64,000 nucleotides of DNA from Lentibacillus sp. CBA3610 (GCF_013373365.1 NZ_CP035925.1:3596001-3660000), one strand, 5' to 3'; positions 17,786-26,844 are shown, numbered from the stretch's first letter. Made by a program: numbers and translations. The notes: generated by a model from the letters alone, not told the origin.

Positions 17786-17863
17786 AATGATCCCCTCCTA
17801 ATGCCATCTTACTTTTTAAAGGCTTGTATGGAAAGCATTTACACTTGTCTGCAAACCGGTTTT

Positions 17864-18047
17864 GGCTTAAGTTATCACAAATTTGGCTTAAATGTTCACA
17901 GTTTTTTGGCCCAAGTTGTCACAAATTCGGCTCAAGTTCACAATTTTCCGGCTTAAGTTGTCACAAAATCGGGTGCGACCACATGGAATATCCCGATGTT
18001 CATCTCAAAAACTCCGAAGTTCACAACGACAACAACGAAATTCACAA
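17864..18047. repeat. Degenerate tandem array with 21-bp period (8 units)
   Basis: A core like GGCTTAAGTTGTCACAA starts at 17864, 17885, 17908, 17929 and 17950. A related core CGAAGTTCACAA starts at 17994, 18015 and 18036. Steps are 21, 23, 21, 21, 44, 21 and 21 bases. The array fills most of the gap before the response-regulator gene. There are no unique spacers, so it is not CRISPR. Role unknown; direct repeats two helical turns apart could be cooperative binding sites. Confidence 0.8.
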
Positions 18048-18133
18048 AATCCCGAGGGTGATCGCTAGCTGTCCACTTTTTCACTAATATTTGATATAGT
18101 AACTTAAAGAGTTAATTGAAGCAGGTGATTAAA

Positions 18134-18826
18134 ATGGATAAACCGAGAATTCTGATTGTTGAAGATGAGGAAAAACTGAGCCGGGTACTGGAGCTTGAGC
18201 TGGGGTATGAGGATTACAGCACGACTGTTGCGGCAGATGGAAGCACAGCGTTGGATCTTTTAACTGACGAGGGATGGGATCTTGTACTTCTCGATATTAT
18301 GCTTCCGGAGCTGAGTGGGATGGAGGTGCTGCGCCGGGTGAGACGGTTTGATGATATGACACCTATTATTCTGCTGACAGCGCGTGATGAGGTTTATGAT
18401 AAGGTGAACGGACTTGATCAGGGTGCCAATGACTATATTACAAAGCCGTTTCAAATTGAGGAACTGCTGGCGCGGATCAGGGCGCAACTCCGCCAGCCGC
18501 GCAAAGCCAAAGCCGAGCAGCATGAAGAATTTGGGGTCGGTGATCTCGTCGTTGATGTCGATGCCCGGGAAGTACGGCGTGCTAAACAGCCAATTGAGCT
18601 TACCCCAAGGGAATTCGATCTACTGGTTTATTTGCTGCAAAATAAAAATGTCGTGCTCACCAGGGATCAATTGATTGAACATGTTTGGGGTTTTGACTAT
18701 TTCGGGGACACCAATGTCGTTGACGTTTACATCCGGTATTTGCGCCAGAAAATTGATAAGCCATTTGATCACCCTTATATTCAGACCGTCCGTGGTGTCG
18801 GTTATACAATAAAGGAACATGACTGA
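18134..18826 (+). CDS. OmpR-family response regulator
   Basis: A 230-residue regulator. The receiver domain has EDE (residues 10-12), the phospho-acceptor Asp54 (LLDIMLP), Thr82 and Lys104 (TKPF). The C-terminal winged helix has LTPREFDLLVYLLQNKNVVLTRDQL and YIRYLRQKI. ATG 18134 with GCAGGTGA upstream is preferred to the upstream in-frame start at 18116. It is followed directly by a histidine kinase (TGATG overlap) and then a PepSY protein, an order I recall from B. subtilis ykoG-ykoH-ykoI. It probably controls envelope functions; the signal is unknown. Confidence 0.93.
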   Translation: MDKPRILIVEDEEKLSRVLELELGYEDYSTTVAADGSTALDLLTDEGWDLVLLDIMLPELSGMEVLRRVRRFDDMTPIILLTARDEVYDKVNGLDQGANDYITKPFQIEELLARIRAQLRQPRKAKAEQHEEFGVGDLVVDVDAREVRRAKQPIELTPREFDLLVYLLQNKNVVLTRDQLIEHVWGFDYFGDTNVVDVYIRYLRQKIDKPFDHPYIQTVRGVGYTIKEHD

Positions 18827-20172
18827 TGAAGCTTGCTGTAAAAATTCGTCTGTTTTCCAGTTTGTTCATGCTTGTCCTGGTTTTGCTGGTTAACATGTCC
18901 ATTTACTATTTGTTTCATACGATGTCGTTGGACAGGGAACTGGATGATTTAAACATGCAAATGAACGAAATGGTCGAAACGCTGAATGACAATCCGAGTA
19001 TTTCACAAAATGAGATGCTGGATGCTTTCTTGCCGACAGAAGGTATGATACGGGTCATCGATGAAGATGGTTCTTATGTTATCCAAGTGATGAACGCTAA
19101 TTATACAGAGCTGCCGGCAAATTATGTGACCTCAGAAACAAGTTCGATTATCGCTCAGAGTGATCAGCCCGACTTTGCTACCGTCGCTAAACCAATCATC
19201 TGGGAAAATGGTGACGTTGTGACGTTGCAGGTTTATAAACAATTGACGAGTCATACATCGACAATGGAAACATTATTTTATGTCCTCGTTGTCGCATCTT
19301 TGATTATGCTGATTCCAACCATTGTGGCAGGTATCTTTTTATCCCGGTTTATCACAAAGCCTGTCCAGGAGCTGACCGCTGCCATGAAAGAAAACACCGC
19401 TTATGGTAACTGGAAGAAAATCAATGCAGCCGATCAATCAAAAGATGAACTGTATGAAATGAAAGTCACGTTTAACCGAATGATTGATTATTTGAGGGAG
19501 AATTTTGAAAAACAGGAGATGTTTGTATCCGATGCTTCCCATGAACTGAAAACACCGATATCCATTGTCAAAAGCTACTCCCAGCTGATGAAACGCCGCG
19601 GAGCTGAAAAGCCGGAACTAATACAGGAATCATCCGAAGCAATTGAATCACAGGCAGACCGGATGCAGAAACTCGTGGAGCAAATGCTGCTTCTCGCCAA
19701 AAACAAAGACAGAGAAGTGTATGAGCCATTTAATATTGTTGAACTTTGCCGGTCTGCAGCGGAAACATTTAAAGGTGCCTATGACAGAGAGATTTTGTTC
19801 AATACAACTGCGGAAATGATCCAAGTTAATGGGAGTTATGACCAACTGCAGCAGGTTGTTTACATTTTGATGGATAATGCTGTTAAATATAGTGAGGACG
19901 CTGTAGCATTGTCTGTTTTGAAAAACGAACGCAGCGTTGAAGTGAAAGTAGCGGACAATGGTCATGGCATCCCTGAGGTGGAACAGGAAAAAATATTCGA
20001 CCGGTTTTACCGGATTGATAAATCGCGAAGCAGGGAAACGGGCGGTACCGGTCTCGGTTTATCCATCGCCAAAGTGATAATTGAAGCACACGGCGGCACC
20101 ATCCATGTATCAAGCACAACGGGAAAAGGTTCCACATTCACGCTCAAACTCCCGATCTCTCAGGAACATTAA
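18826..20172 (+). CDS. HAMP-domain sensor histidine kinase
   Basis: A 448-residue kinase. TM1 (about residues 10-31), an extracellular sensor of about 115 residues, TM2 (150-173) and a HAMP domain (to about 228) come first. HisKA follows with His239 in SDASHELKTPISI, then HATPase_c with DNAVKYSED (N box), ADNGHGIPE (G1), FDRFYRIDKSRS (F box) and GGTGLGLSIAK (G2). It phosphorylates the preceding regulator, whose stop overlaps its start. The sensor region is short and acidic with no recognised ligand domain. Confidence 0.93.
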   Translation: MKLAVKIRLFSSLFMLVLVLLVNMSIYYLFHTMSLDRELDDLNMQMNEMVETLNDNPSISQNEMLDAFLPTEGMIRVIDEDGSYVIQVMNANYTELPANYVTSETSSIIAQSDQPDFATVAKPIIWENGDVVTLQVYKQLTSHTSTMETLFYVLVVASLIMLIPTIVAGIFLSRFITKPVQELTAAMKENTAYGNWKKINAADQSKDELYEMKVTFNRMIDYLRENFEKQEMFVSDASHELKTPISIVKSYSQLMKRRGAEKPELIQESSEAIESQADRMQKLVEQMLLLAKNKDREVYEPFNIVELCRSAAETFKGAYDREILFNTTAEMIQVNGSYDQLQQVVYILMDNAVKYSEDAVALSVLKNERSVEVKVADNGHGIPEVEQEKIFDRFYRIDKSRSRETGGTGLGLSIAKVIIEAHGGTIHVSSTTGKGSTFTLKLPISQEH

Positions 20173-20265
20173 TGTTTTTCTAATCAAATTTTAATCTGGA
20201 GCACAGTGTTCTTTCATTTGCAGGGGATATGATATAGTCAGAAAACAAATGAGGAGGCACTAATA

Positions 20266-21009
20266 ATGAAAAAGAAAATTGGGCTTGTGTTAACGGTGAT
20301 TCTTGGTATTTCGGCACTGGGGCTGGGCATGTTTCAGTCGAGTGCATCTGAGGCTTCACCCAGCATGGATCGGCAGGAAATCGAGGATGTGATTAATGCT
20401 CAGTATCCGGGGGAGATCACGGAGCTGGAATTAGATAAAAAAGGAAGCAGATCAGTATACGAGGCTGAAATTCAAGATGGTAATACAGAATACGAGATAA
20501 AATTGGATGGTAATACAGGTGACGTTTTAGAGCTGGAAGAGAAATTTGTTGCCAAAGACAATCATAAACAGAACGGACAAAGCAGTGCTGACAGTAATGA
20601 CGAAAAGTCCGGCCAAACAGATAATGACCAAAATAAATCGAATCAAAATAACGGTGAAAATGCACGCAATAACGATAATGCTGATGCCAATAACAGTTTA
20701 GACAACGACAATACGGACCGGATGGAATTAAACAGGCAGGGTAACAGTGATGATAACAAAGAGAGCGGTAATCAAGCTGTCATTAGTACAGCAGAGGCAG
20801 AAGAAATTGCACTGAATGAATTTTCCGGAACGATTACTGAAATGGAATTGGATGAAGATGACGGTCGTTTATATTATGAAATCGAAATGAAATCCGAAAA
20901 CAAAGAAGCCGAATTAGAGATTGATGCTTATACAAGTGAGATTCTTGTCATGGAAATCGATAGCGAAGATGATGACGACGATGACGATGATGATCGTTAT
21001 GATGATTAA
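20266..21009 (+). CDS. Secreted double-PepSY protein with Asn-rich linker and poly-Asp tail
   Basis: A 247-residue exported protein. It has a signal peptide (residues 1-28, cleavage near SASEA), a PepSY domain (about 35-90), a 70-residue linker rich in Asn, Asp, Gln and Ser, and a second PepSY domain (about 170-233). The end is a run of nine Asp followed by RYDD. PepSY domains are found in protease propeptides and cell-envelope proteins and are proposed to inhibit proteases or bind ligands. It lies 93 bases after the histidine-kinase gene and may be its target or co-sensor, like YkoI. The acidic tail could bind Ca2+ or cations at the wall; this is inference. Confidence 0.82.
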   Translation: MKKKIGLVLTVILGISALGLGMFQSSASEASPSMDRQEIEDVINAQYPGEITELELDKKGSRSVYEAEIQDGNTEYEIKLDGNTGDVLELEEKFVAKDNHKQNGQSSADSNDEKSGQTDNDQNKSNQNNGENARNNDNADANNSLDNDNTDRMELNRQGNSDDNKESGNQAVISTAEAEEIALNEFSGTITEMELDEDDGRLYYEIEMKSENKEAELEIDAYTSEILVMEIDSEDDDDDDDDDRYDD

Positions 21010-21130
21010 TTAAACCCCCAATATAAAAGGATGAAAAATTCAGCCGATGTGTGACATATATCATAGTGGCATCACATGAAATGCCTTATGATTGGAGTGG
21101 AGGCAGGGGGAGCCTCTGCTCTTTAAATTA

Positions 21131-21175
21131 AAAAAGAAGTAAACCTTTTTGCTGCAGGGTTTGCTTCTTTTTTTA
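21131..21175 (+). terminator. Terminator downstream of PepSY gene
   Basis: AAAAGAAGTAAACC pairs with GGGTTTGCTTCTT across a short loop and is followed by a run of seven T (21168-21175). Confidence 0.85.
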
Positions 21176-21216
21176 TTGGATAGGAAAGTATAAAATTCAG
21201 GGCTGTTTTAATCAAA

Positions 21217-21282
21217 GAAATTGGCTCTCGCGCCGATTTCACCCAATCCGATCCCTTACTTCCGGCTTTTGGAAAGACGAGG
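21217..21282. repeat. About 62-bp dispersed hairpin repeat, copy 1
   Basis: Opens with a hairpin (GAAATTGGC... paired with ...GCCGATTTC, 21217-21240), followed by CCCAATCCGA and a less conserved end. A second copy with the same hairpin lies at 22911-22974. No coding potential. Confidence 0.65.
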
Positions 21283-21386
21283 GTGGGCCTGACTTTTCCT
21301 TATGTAATGGTTTTGTAAAAAACATGTTTAATTTGTTAGATTAGGGGTATACCATTCACGTGTATGCAAAGACGAGGGGGTTCAAA

Positions 21387-21659
21387 ATGAGCGAGCAGGA
21401 AGTAGTTGTCTACATCAGTGAAAATAGTATGCAGTGCGAGAAGCTGCTGGAAAAACTCAATCAATGGGATATCAATTTTAAAAAAAGAAACGTCACACAA
21501 AACCGGGAATACTTGGATGAGCTTCAGGAAGAGGGTATATTTGGTACACCTGCGACATTTGTAGACGAAAAAGTAGTCCTGGGAACGCAAGTCAATAAAA
21601 TTAAATATGCGCTTGGTATGATGGATTCTTATCAATCGCATAATTCGTTTGGCAAATGA
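21387..21659 (+). CDS. Glutaredoxin-like protein
   Basis: A 90-residue thioredoxin-fold protein. The usual CxxC is reduced to a single Cys in SENSMQCEKLLEKL, giving SMQC. The cis-proline region is FGTPATFVDEKVVLG. It may act as a monothiol redox protein or a bacilliredoxin-like de-thiolase, though it is too diverged to name. ATG 21387 follows GAGGGGG. It is a single gene with no clear partner. Confidence 0.72.
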   Translation: MSEQEVVVYISENSMQCEKLLEKLNQWDINFKKRNVTQNREYLDELQEEGIFGTPATFVDEKVVLGTQVNKIKYALGMMDSYQSHNSFGK

Positions 21660-21742
21660 TTATGGCTTGGATGGGCTGTTTCACACATTTTTCCGCTGCT
21701 TTTCATATAATGCTGAAGAACATTTGGAAAGAGGTGTGTGTT

Positions 21743-22084
21743 ATGCGAAGATCCTATCCTTTTTGGCCAGCTGATCGTGATTATCAAGTATACAGCCCCT
21801 ATATAACTAATCCAGTAAATACGAACTATAATACCTATTACCAAACGCCTTTTGAAGCGTTTGCTAAACCGAAACAGCCAATGAACTGGCAGCCGCATCC
21901 TCAGTATGATGAATCATTTTCCCAGTCTGCAAATCCAAATAATCTGCTGTATTACTTTCAGGATAATAATGGTGAACTTGATCTCGATAAGATGTTGTCA
22001 ACAGCCGGGCAGGTAGCAAACACGGTTCAGCAGATTTCGCCGGTGGTCAAACAGGTCGGAAATCTCATGAATCAGATCAGATGA
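21743..22084 (+). CDS. YppG-like protein
   Basis: A 113-residue protein with a Tyr/Pro/Asn/Gln-rich N-terminal half and the conserved C-terminal block LYYFQDNNGELDLDKMLSTA followed by Gln/Val-rich helices ending NLMNQIR. This matches the YppG family of Bacillaceae. Tyr/Pro-rich composition is typical of spore coat or surface proteins, but the role is not established. ATG 21743 has AAGAGGTGTG upstream. Downstream, in the same direction, is an esterase gene with its own ribosome site. Confidence 0.72.
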   Translation: MRRSYPFWPADRDYQVYSPYITNPVNTNYNTYYQTPFEAFAKPKQPMNWQPHPQYDESFSQSANPNNLLYYFQDNNGELDLDKMLSTAGQVANTVQQISPVVKQVGNLMNQIR

Positions 22085-22172
22085 TTTATTAAGATTGTCC
22101 GGTTTCTTTGTTGTGCATGAATAACGCCGGATAAGGGAAAAAGAAGATATATGAATAACAAGGAGAATTCGC

Positions 22173-22883
22173 ATGATAGGATGTTTGATGATACATGGCT
22201 ATACCGGTAGTCCGTATGAAGTTGGCCCATTGGCGGATTATCTGAGGGAACATACAGATTGGTTTGTGGATGTACCAACATTGCCTGGGCATGGCAGCGA
22301 ACTTCATTTGGAAAATGTTTCACATAAAAGTTGGCTGACAGCAGCAGAGAATTCGTTAAAGGAATTAAAGGAGAAAACGGACAAAATTTACCTGATCGGT
22401 TTTTCAATGGGTGGGATGATTGCTGCTTACCTGGCTTCCAAGCATAATATTGATAAGTTAGTGTTACTGGCTCCATCGGGAAAATATTTATCATTCCGGC
22501 AAATTGCAAGGGACTTCAAAGGTGTTATTGCTGACGGATTTAAAGGCAAGCTGAAAGAGAATAATCTGTATTTGCATTATAAACAAAAATGGGGAACTGT
22601 ACCATTTAAAGCCAATATTGAATTTCTTAAATTAGTCAGATTCACCAGACGATACTTAAATAAGGTGAAATCACCTGTTATGATCGCTCACGGGCAACAG
22701 GATATGGTGGTGCCATATAAAACAGGTTATTATCTTGATAAAGAAATGACCTCTGAGCAAAAAGAAGTAGTGTTCTTTGAACGTTCCGGGCATCTGATTT
22801 GCCTGGGGGATGACAATGTAACATTAAACAGGCTGATTTATGAATTTCTAACTGAAGAGAAAGAGGGGAATGCAGTCACGTGA
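22173..22883 (+). CDS. Alpha/beta hydrolase, carboxylesterase-like
   Basis: A 236-residue serine hydrolase close in layout to thermostable carboxylesterase Est30 and monoglyceride lipases. It has an oxyanion segment (MIHGYTGSPYE), the nucleophile elbow IGFSMGGMIA, the acid in GQQDMVVPY and the catalytic His in RSGHLICLG. It is cytosolic. It is likely to hydrolyse short- to medium-chain esters or monoacylglycerols. ATG 22173 follows AAGGAG. A hairpin with T-run follows the stop. Confidence 0.88.
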   Translation: MIGCLMIHGYTGSPYEVGPLADYLREHTDWFVDVPTLPGHGSELHLENVSHKSWLTAAENSLKELKEKTDKIYLIGFSMGGMIAAYLASKHNIDKLVLLAPSGKYLSFRQIARDFKGVIADGFKGKLKENNLYLHYKQKWGTVPFKANIEFLKLVRFTRRYLNKVKSPVMIAHGQQDMVVPYKTGYYLDKEMTSEQKEVVFFERSGHLICLGDDNVTLNRLIYEFLTEEKEGNAVT

Positions 22884-22901
22884 CCATTCGCCTCTTTTTT
22901 T
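22861..22901 (+). terminator. Terminator at end of esterase gene
   Basis: AAGAGGGGAATG (22861-22872) pairs with CATTCGCCTCTT around a short loop, followed by a T-run. It overlaps the 3' end of the coding region. Confidence 0.75.
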
Positions 22902-22910
22902 ACGTACACA

Positions 22911-22974
22911 GAAATCGGCTGTCTCGCCGATTTCATCCAATCCGACCTCTCGAATCCGGTATTTGAAAAGAGCG
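22911..22974. repeat. About 62-bp dispersed hairpin repeat, copy 2
   Basis: Hairpin GAAATCGGC with GCCGATTTC, then TCCAATCCGA and CCGGTATTTGAAAAGAGCG. It matches the copy at 21217 in the same order. It sits between the convergent esterase and DegV genes. Confidence 0.65.
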
Positions 22975-22981
22975 TTTTTTC

Positions 22982-23842
22982 TTATTTGTCTTTGAAAAAG
23001 GAAATGACAAGACCGCCCTCACCGGCATAAGTAGCTATTAACGGTCCCATTTCTGCCAAATAGGCATCTTTGAACGGATATTTATTCTTAATTTCTGAGA
23101 GTACTTTGCTGGCACGGCTTTCCGCATTACAATGAGACATGGCAATGATTTTATCCTCAAAGTCTTTTGTATATTCCCCGATTTGTTCAATAAAGCGTCT
23201 AATGGATTTTTTATCGCCGCGTACCTTTTCCGTTACTTCAATGGTCCCTTCATCACTTCCACGCATAAGCGGCTTAATGTTCAGTGTTTTGGCTATGGTC
23301 CCTTTGACACGGTCAAGACGGCCGCCACGAATCAGATTTTCCAGTGTTTTCAGGACAAACAATGAACTGGTTTGTTCAACACGTTCGTGTAAATGTTCTA
23401 CAAGCTGTTGGTATGAATAATTTTCCTCTATCTTTGATTTAGCTTCGTGTAACAGCAGAGCCAATCCGCATGAAGCAGTTTTTGAGTTGATGACTTCAAT
23501 TTGTCTCTCTGGTTCTTCTTCAAGCACCATGTTTTTCCCGAGTACGGCATTTTCATACGTGACGCTTAAGCCTTCCGATAAGCTCAGCATAATAATCGGC
23601 GTATTCGGATCGACTTGTTTATAGGCATCATAAAAGTCATTCGGGCTCGGGGATGAGGACCGCGGTAATTCATCCGATTCAGTCATTTTTTGATAGAAAG
23701 TTTCCAAATCAATGGTCACGCCAGCTCTGTATTCCTGATTCTGGAAATACAAATAGAGTGGAACGACTTTGACGTTCAATAGATCGCTTAAACGTTTTGG
23801 AATATCCGCACCGCCATCGGTCATTAGTTGTATATGCATCAT
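22982..23842 (-). CDS. DegV family protein
   Basis: A 286-residue protein with the DegV hallmarks: MTDGGADIPKRL at the N-terminus, PRSSSPSPNDF for the Ser-rich lipid-head pocket, MLSLSEGLSVTYENA, and SCGLALLLHEA for the second domain. DegV/FakB proteins bind fatty acids; FakB delivers exogenous fatty acid to the kinase FakA. No fakA is nearby, so a FakB role is possible but not proven. ATG 23842 is chosen over ATG 23875, because the longer form lacks a ribosome site. Confidence 0.88.
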   Translation of the reverse strand: MMHIQLMTDGGADIPKRLSDLLNVKVVPLYLYFQNQEYRAGVTIDLETFYQKMTESDELPRSSSPSPNDFYDAYKQVDPNTPIIMLSLSEGLSVTYENAVLGKNMVLEEEPERQIEVINSKTASCGLALLLHEAKSKIEENYSYQQLVEHLHERVEQTSSLFVLKTLENLIRGGRLDRVKGTIAKTLNIKPLMRGSDEGTIEVTEKVRGDKKSIRRFIEQIGEYTKDFEDKIIAMSHCNAESRASKVLSEIKNKYPFKDAYLAEMGPLIATYAGEGGLVISFFKDK

Positions 23843-23909
23843 TTCACCCAATTCACTTTTGTGTGTTGCTTTCATTATATCAGTTTATGCCGGTCGTTGA
23901 TATGATAAA

Positions 23910-24042
23910 CGCCAAAGTTCAGGGTAAAAAAACGCCAATGTAAAGAGGAATCGCCAAAGTTCAGGGTAAAAACGCCAAACAATAAACAGGAAACGCCAAA
24001 CGTCGACAAGGAATCGCCGAAATTCAGTGCAAAAACGCCCAC
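23910..24042. repeat. Tandem array of CGCC units with 21-bp period (7 units)
   Basis: CGCCAAA or CGCCGAA/CGCCCAC starts at 23910, 23933, 23952, 23973, 23994, 24015 and 24036, steps 23, 19, 21, 21, 21 and 21. The fullest units continue as GTTCAGGGTAAAAA. It occupies the divergent-side gap between degV and the EamA gene. The same period is seen in the array at 17864. Confidence 0.8.
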
Positions 24043-24107
24043 CGCAGCTTGTACCGTGCGTTTTTGCTCATTTCAGCGTCTTCTCTTATGAAACTCCATA
24101 ATGCAAA

Positions 24108-25013
24108 TCATTTCGGCTCCGATATGGTGACTTTGCGTTTCTTGGTCGTACTCATGATGAAGAGGAATAATCCGAACAGAACAACTGAGCCGCCAAGCAA
24201 TTGAGACCATGTGATCATTTCACCCAATATCAAGTAAGCAAGGATGGACGCGCCTATCGGTTCAAACACGATAGCCATCGAAATGGTTGCTGTGCTCAGC
24301 CACTTCAATGCCCAATTAAACAATGTATGGCCGAAGAATGTCGGGAATATCGCCAACGCGAGAAATATGAGCCAGTGATCAGCAGAGTATCCTAAAAAGT
24401 CATTGCCGCCGATCAGGTTATACAAAATCAGTGTTACAGAACTGATGCCATAAACGACGAATGTGTATGTGATTAGTGACAGGCGTTTTCTGACTTGCTG
24501 GCCCATCAGGAAATAGGCTGTTATAAAAATGGCTCCCAGGAGTGCGAGTATATCACCGAACAACGCCATGCCGCTTATTTGAAAGTCGCCCCAGCTAATA
24601 ATCACACTCCCTGACAGAGCGATGATCATGCTGATGATGGCGCCGTATGAAAATCGTTCCTGGAAAAAGAAATAGGTTCCTAAAAAGGCAAAGATCGGCT
24701 GCAGTGTAACAAGGACTACTGAGCTTGCCACCGATGTATAATTTAAAGATTCAAACCAGACAATAAAGTGAAATGCAAGAAAGATACCTGCCAGTGCAGA
24801 TAAGATCCAATCTTTTTTTTGAATGAAACTGAATTCATGCCTCGTTTTTAATAGAACATATGGTGCCATAATCAGGACAGCCAGCAACAGGCGGTAATTA
24901 GCAATGATTGCTGCCGGTGCCTGATCCGCAAGTTTAACCAGCACTGCTGATGTTGAAACGGATAGAACACCAATGACAACCGCAATATATGGATTAAACG
25001 GAGGGATTCGCAT
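24108..25013 (-). CDS. EamA (DMT superfamily) transporter
   Basis: A 301-residue membrane protein with ten hydrophobic helices in two EamA repeats. The first repeat is IAVVIGVLSVSTSAVLVKLA to FLGTYFFFQERF; the second ends in FEPIGASILAYLILGEMITW. The family exports amino acids, sugars or other metabolites; the substrate is unknown. ATG 25013 has GAGGAGG nine bases upstream and is preferred to an in-frame ATG at 25070. Confidence 0.9.
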   Translation of the reverse strand: MRIPPFNPYIAVVIGVLSVSTSAVLVKLADQAPAAIIANYRLLLAVLIMAPYVLLKTRHEFSFIQKKDWILSALAGIFLAFHFIVWFESLNYTSVASSVVLVTLQPIFAFLGTYFFFQERFSYGAIISMIIALSGSVIISWGDFQISGMALFGDILALLGAIFITAYFLMGQQVRKRLSLITYTFVVYGISSVTLILYNLIGGNDFLGYSADHWLIFLALAIFPTFFGHTLFNWALKWLSTATISMAIVFEPIGASILAYLILGEMITWSQLLGGSVVLFGLFLFIMSTTKKRKVTISEPK

Positions 25014-25198
25014 AAACAACAACCTCCTCGTCTTGAATTCTGTAATCGTGAATCTTGTATATTTTATCATGCTGCAAACGAAAAATCATATAGGAAGTAG
25101 TGGATATTAGTCAAAATCCTGTGTTATGATAAAATGACTGTTATTTTGGATGAAAGATTTCATGTGCAGGAGGCCTTTTTCCATTATTGGGAGAAGCC

Positions 25199-25288
25199 TC
25201 TTTTTACAACGTCAGCAAGTATAAAGTATGGTTGACCTTATAAAAACTTCGGCACCCCGCTTTAAGACGGGGCTATGCCTGAGTTTTT
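25199..25288 (+). repeat. About 90-bp dispersed element with built-in hairpin, copy 1
   Basis: Order of parts: AACGTCAGCAA, TATGGTTGACCTTATAA, then AAAACTTCGGCA leading into a hairpin (CCCCGC with GCGGGG-like arm), TGCC and a TTTTT end. The same order recurs in reverse at 43640-43730. Here it lies in the 5' region of cshA, so its hairpin could attenuate that gene. Confidence 0.7.
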
Positions 25289-25345
25289 CAACAGCCATCA
25301 TACGTTAAATACTATGTTGAATTAAAGAAGGAGTAGAGTTATACG

Positions 25346-26833
25346 GTGACAACATTTAATGAACTGAATATTTCACAGCCGATTATGAAAGCTTTGCAGG
25401 AGATGGGCTTTGAAGAAGCAACCCCGATCCAGGCGGAAACGATACCGCTTGCTTTACAGGGAAATGACGTGATCGGACAAGCACAGACAGGAACAGGAAA
25501 GACTGCTGCATTTGGTATTCCAATGATTGAACACATCGATCCGAAACAACGGAAAATTCAAGGACTGGTCGTGGCACCTACCAGAGAATTGGCCATTCAG
25601 GTGGCTGAGGAAGTCAATCGGCTTGGCAAAATAAAAGGCGTACGCGCAATGTCGGTTTACGGCGGGCAGCAAATGGGGCGGCAAATCCGCGCATTGAAAG
25701 ATGGGCCGCATATTGTTGTGGCAACACCGGGAAGGTTACTTGATCACATGCGGCGTAAAACAATCAGAACGTCAGATGTACAGACGACAGTTCTTGATGA
25801 AGCTGATGAAATGCTGAATATGGGATTCATTGAAGATATTCGTGACATTTTGAAAAATATTCCGGAAGAACGGCAGACATTGCTATTTTCCGCAACAATG
25901 CCAAAGGAAATCCGTGATATTGCCACGAACCTGATGAAAAACCCTAAAGAAGTCAAAATGAAAGCAAAAAAAATGACGGTTGAGAATATCGATCAATTTT
26001 TTATTGAGATCCCTGAGAAACAAAAATTCGATACGTTGACAAATCATTTGGATTTTTATGCTCCGGGACTTGCAATCGTCTTCAGCCGGACGAAAAAGCG
26101 GGTGGATGAAATCACCGACGGGCTTCAGGCACGCGGGTTTCGTGCAGAAGGTATTCACGGGGACCTGACTCAAGGGAAGCGGATGTCGGTTCTGAATAAA
26201 TTTAAAAACAATCGTGTTGATGTACTGGTGGCGACTGATGTAGCGGCACGGGGACTTGATATTTCAGGTGTGACACATGTTTATAATTTCGATATACCAC
26301 AGGATCCGGAAAGTTATGTACACCGGATTGGCCGTACAGGAAGAGCAGGACGCACCGGAGAAGCGATATCATTCATTACACCACGGGAGACCGCACATTT
26401 AAATTTGATTGAAAAAGTGACAAAAAGTAAAATGAAGCGGATGGCGCCTCCGACTTATCAGGAAGCGAAACGCGGCCAGCAGCAGGCAGCAGCAGATAAA
26501 CTGCGGAAAAAGATTGATCAGCAGGATTTGCAGGACTATCAGGAAACTGCCAGTGAGCTTCTGGAGGATTATGATTCGATGACAGTTGTTGCAGCTGCCC
26601 TTAAAATGATGACGAAAGAGCGGCGTAATGCACCTGTCAAAATCTCGTCCGTTCAACCGATCAGCGTGAAAAAAGCGCAGGGCGGCAAGAAGCATCATAA
26701 AGGCAGACCGCAAAATAAGAAATTTTACGGAAACCGGGGGCAAAGCGGACGCAAGCAAGGAGGCCGCAATCAAGGCGGACGTAATCGCCAGGGAAATTAT
26801 CAGAAGCGGCGCAACCACAACTCGAATAACTAA
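25346..26833 (+). CDS. cshA: DEAD-box RNA helicase CshA
   Basis: A 495-residue helicase with all motifs in order: Q motif ([13 protein letters not shown]), I (AQTGTGKTA), Ia (PTRELA), II (LDEADEML), III (FSATMP), IV, V ([10 protein letters not shown]) and VI ([10 protein letters not shown]). The C-terminal ~60 residues are a basic Gly/Arg/Asn/Lys-rich tail that binds RNA. CshA takes part in the RNA degradosome, cold growth and ribosome assembly. The start is GTG 25346 with AAGGAG upstream. It opens the conserved cshA-ydbS-ydbT block. A long upstream region (about 330 bp) without genes suits a cold-regulated leader. Confidence 0.95.
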   Translation: MTTFNELNISQPIMKALQEMGFEEATPIQAETIPLALQGNDVIGQAQTGTGKTAAFGIPMIEHIDPKQRKIQGLVVAPTRELAIQVAEEVNRLGKIKGVRAMSVYGGQQMGRQIRALKDGPHIVVATPGRLLDHMRRKTIRTSDVQTTVLDEADEMLNMGFIEDIRDILKNIPEERQTLLFSATMPKEIRDIATNLMKNPKEVKMKAKKMTVENIDQFFIEIPEKQKFDTLTNHLDFYAPGLAIVFSRTKKRVDEITDGLQARGFRAEGIHGDLTQGKRMSVLNKFKNNRVDVLVATDVAARGLDISGVTHVYNFDIPQDPESYVHRIGRTGRAGRTGEAISFITPRETAHLNLIEKVTKSKMKRMAPPTYQEAKRGQQQAAADKLRKKIDQQDLQDYQETASELLEDYDSMTVVAAALKMMTKERRNAPVKISSVQPISVKKAQGGKKHHKGRPQNKKFYGNRGQSGRKQGGRNQGGRNRQGNYQKRRNHNSNN

Positions 26834-26844
26834 ACGATGATGAC

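Noticed and set aside
17864-18047. CRISPR-like array (21-bp units)
   Set aside because: Period is too short, repeats are degenerate and the intervening bases are part of the repeat.
25199-25345. Riboswitch in the cshA leader
   Set aside because: No known aptamer core was recognised; the structure is explained by the dispersed 90-bp element and a simple hairpin.
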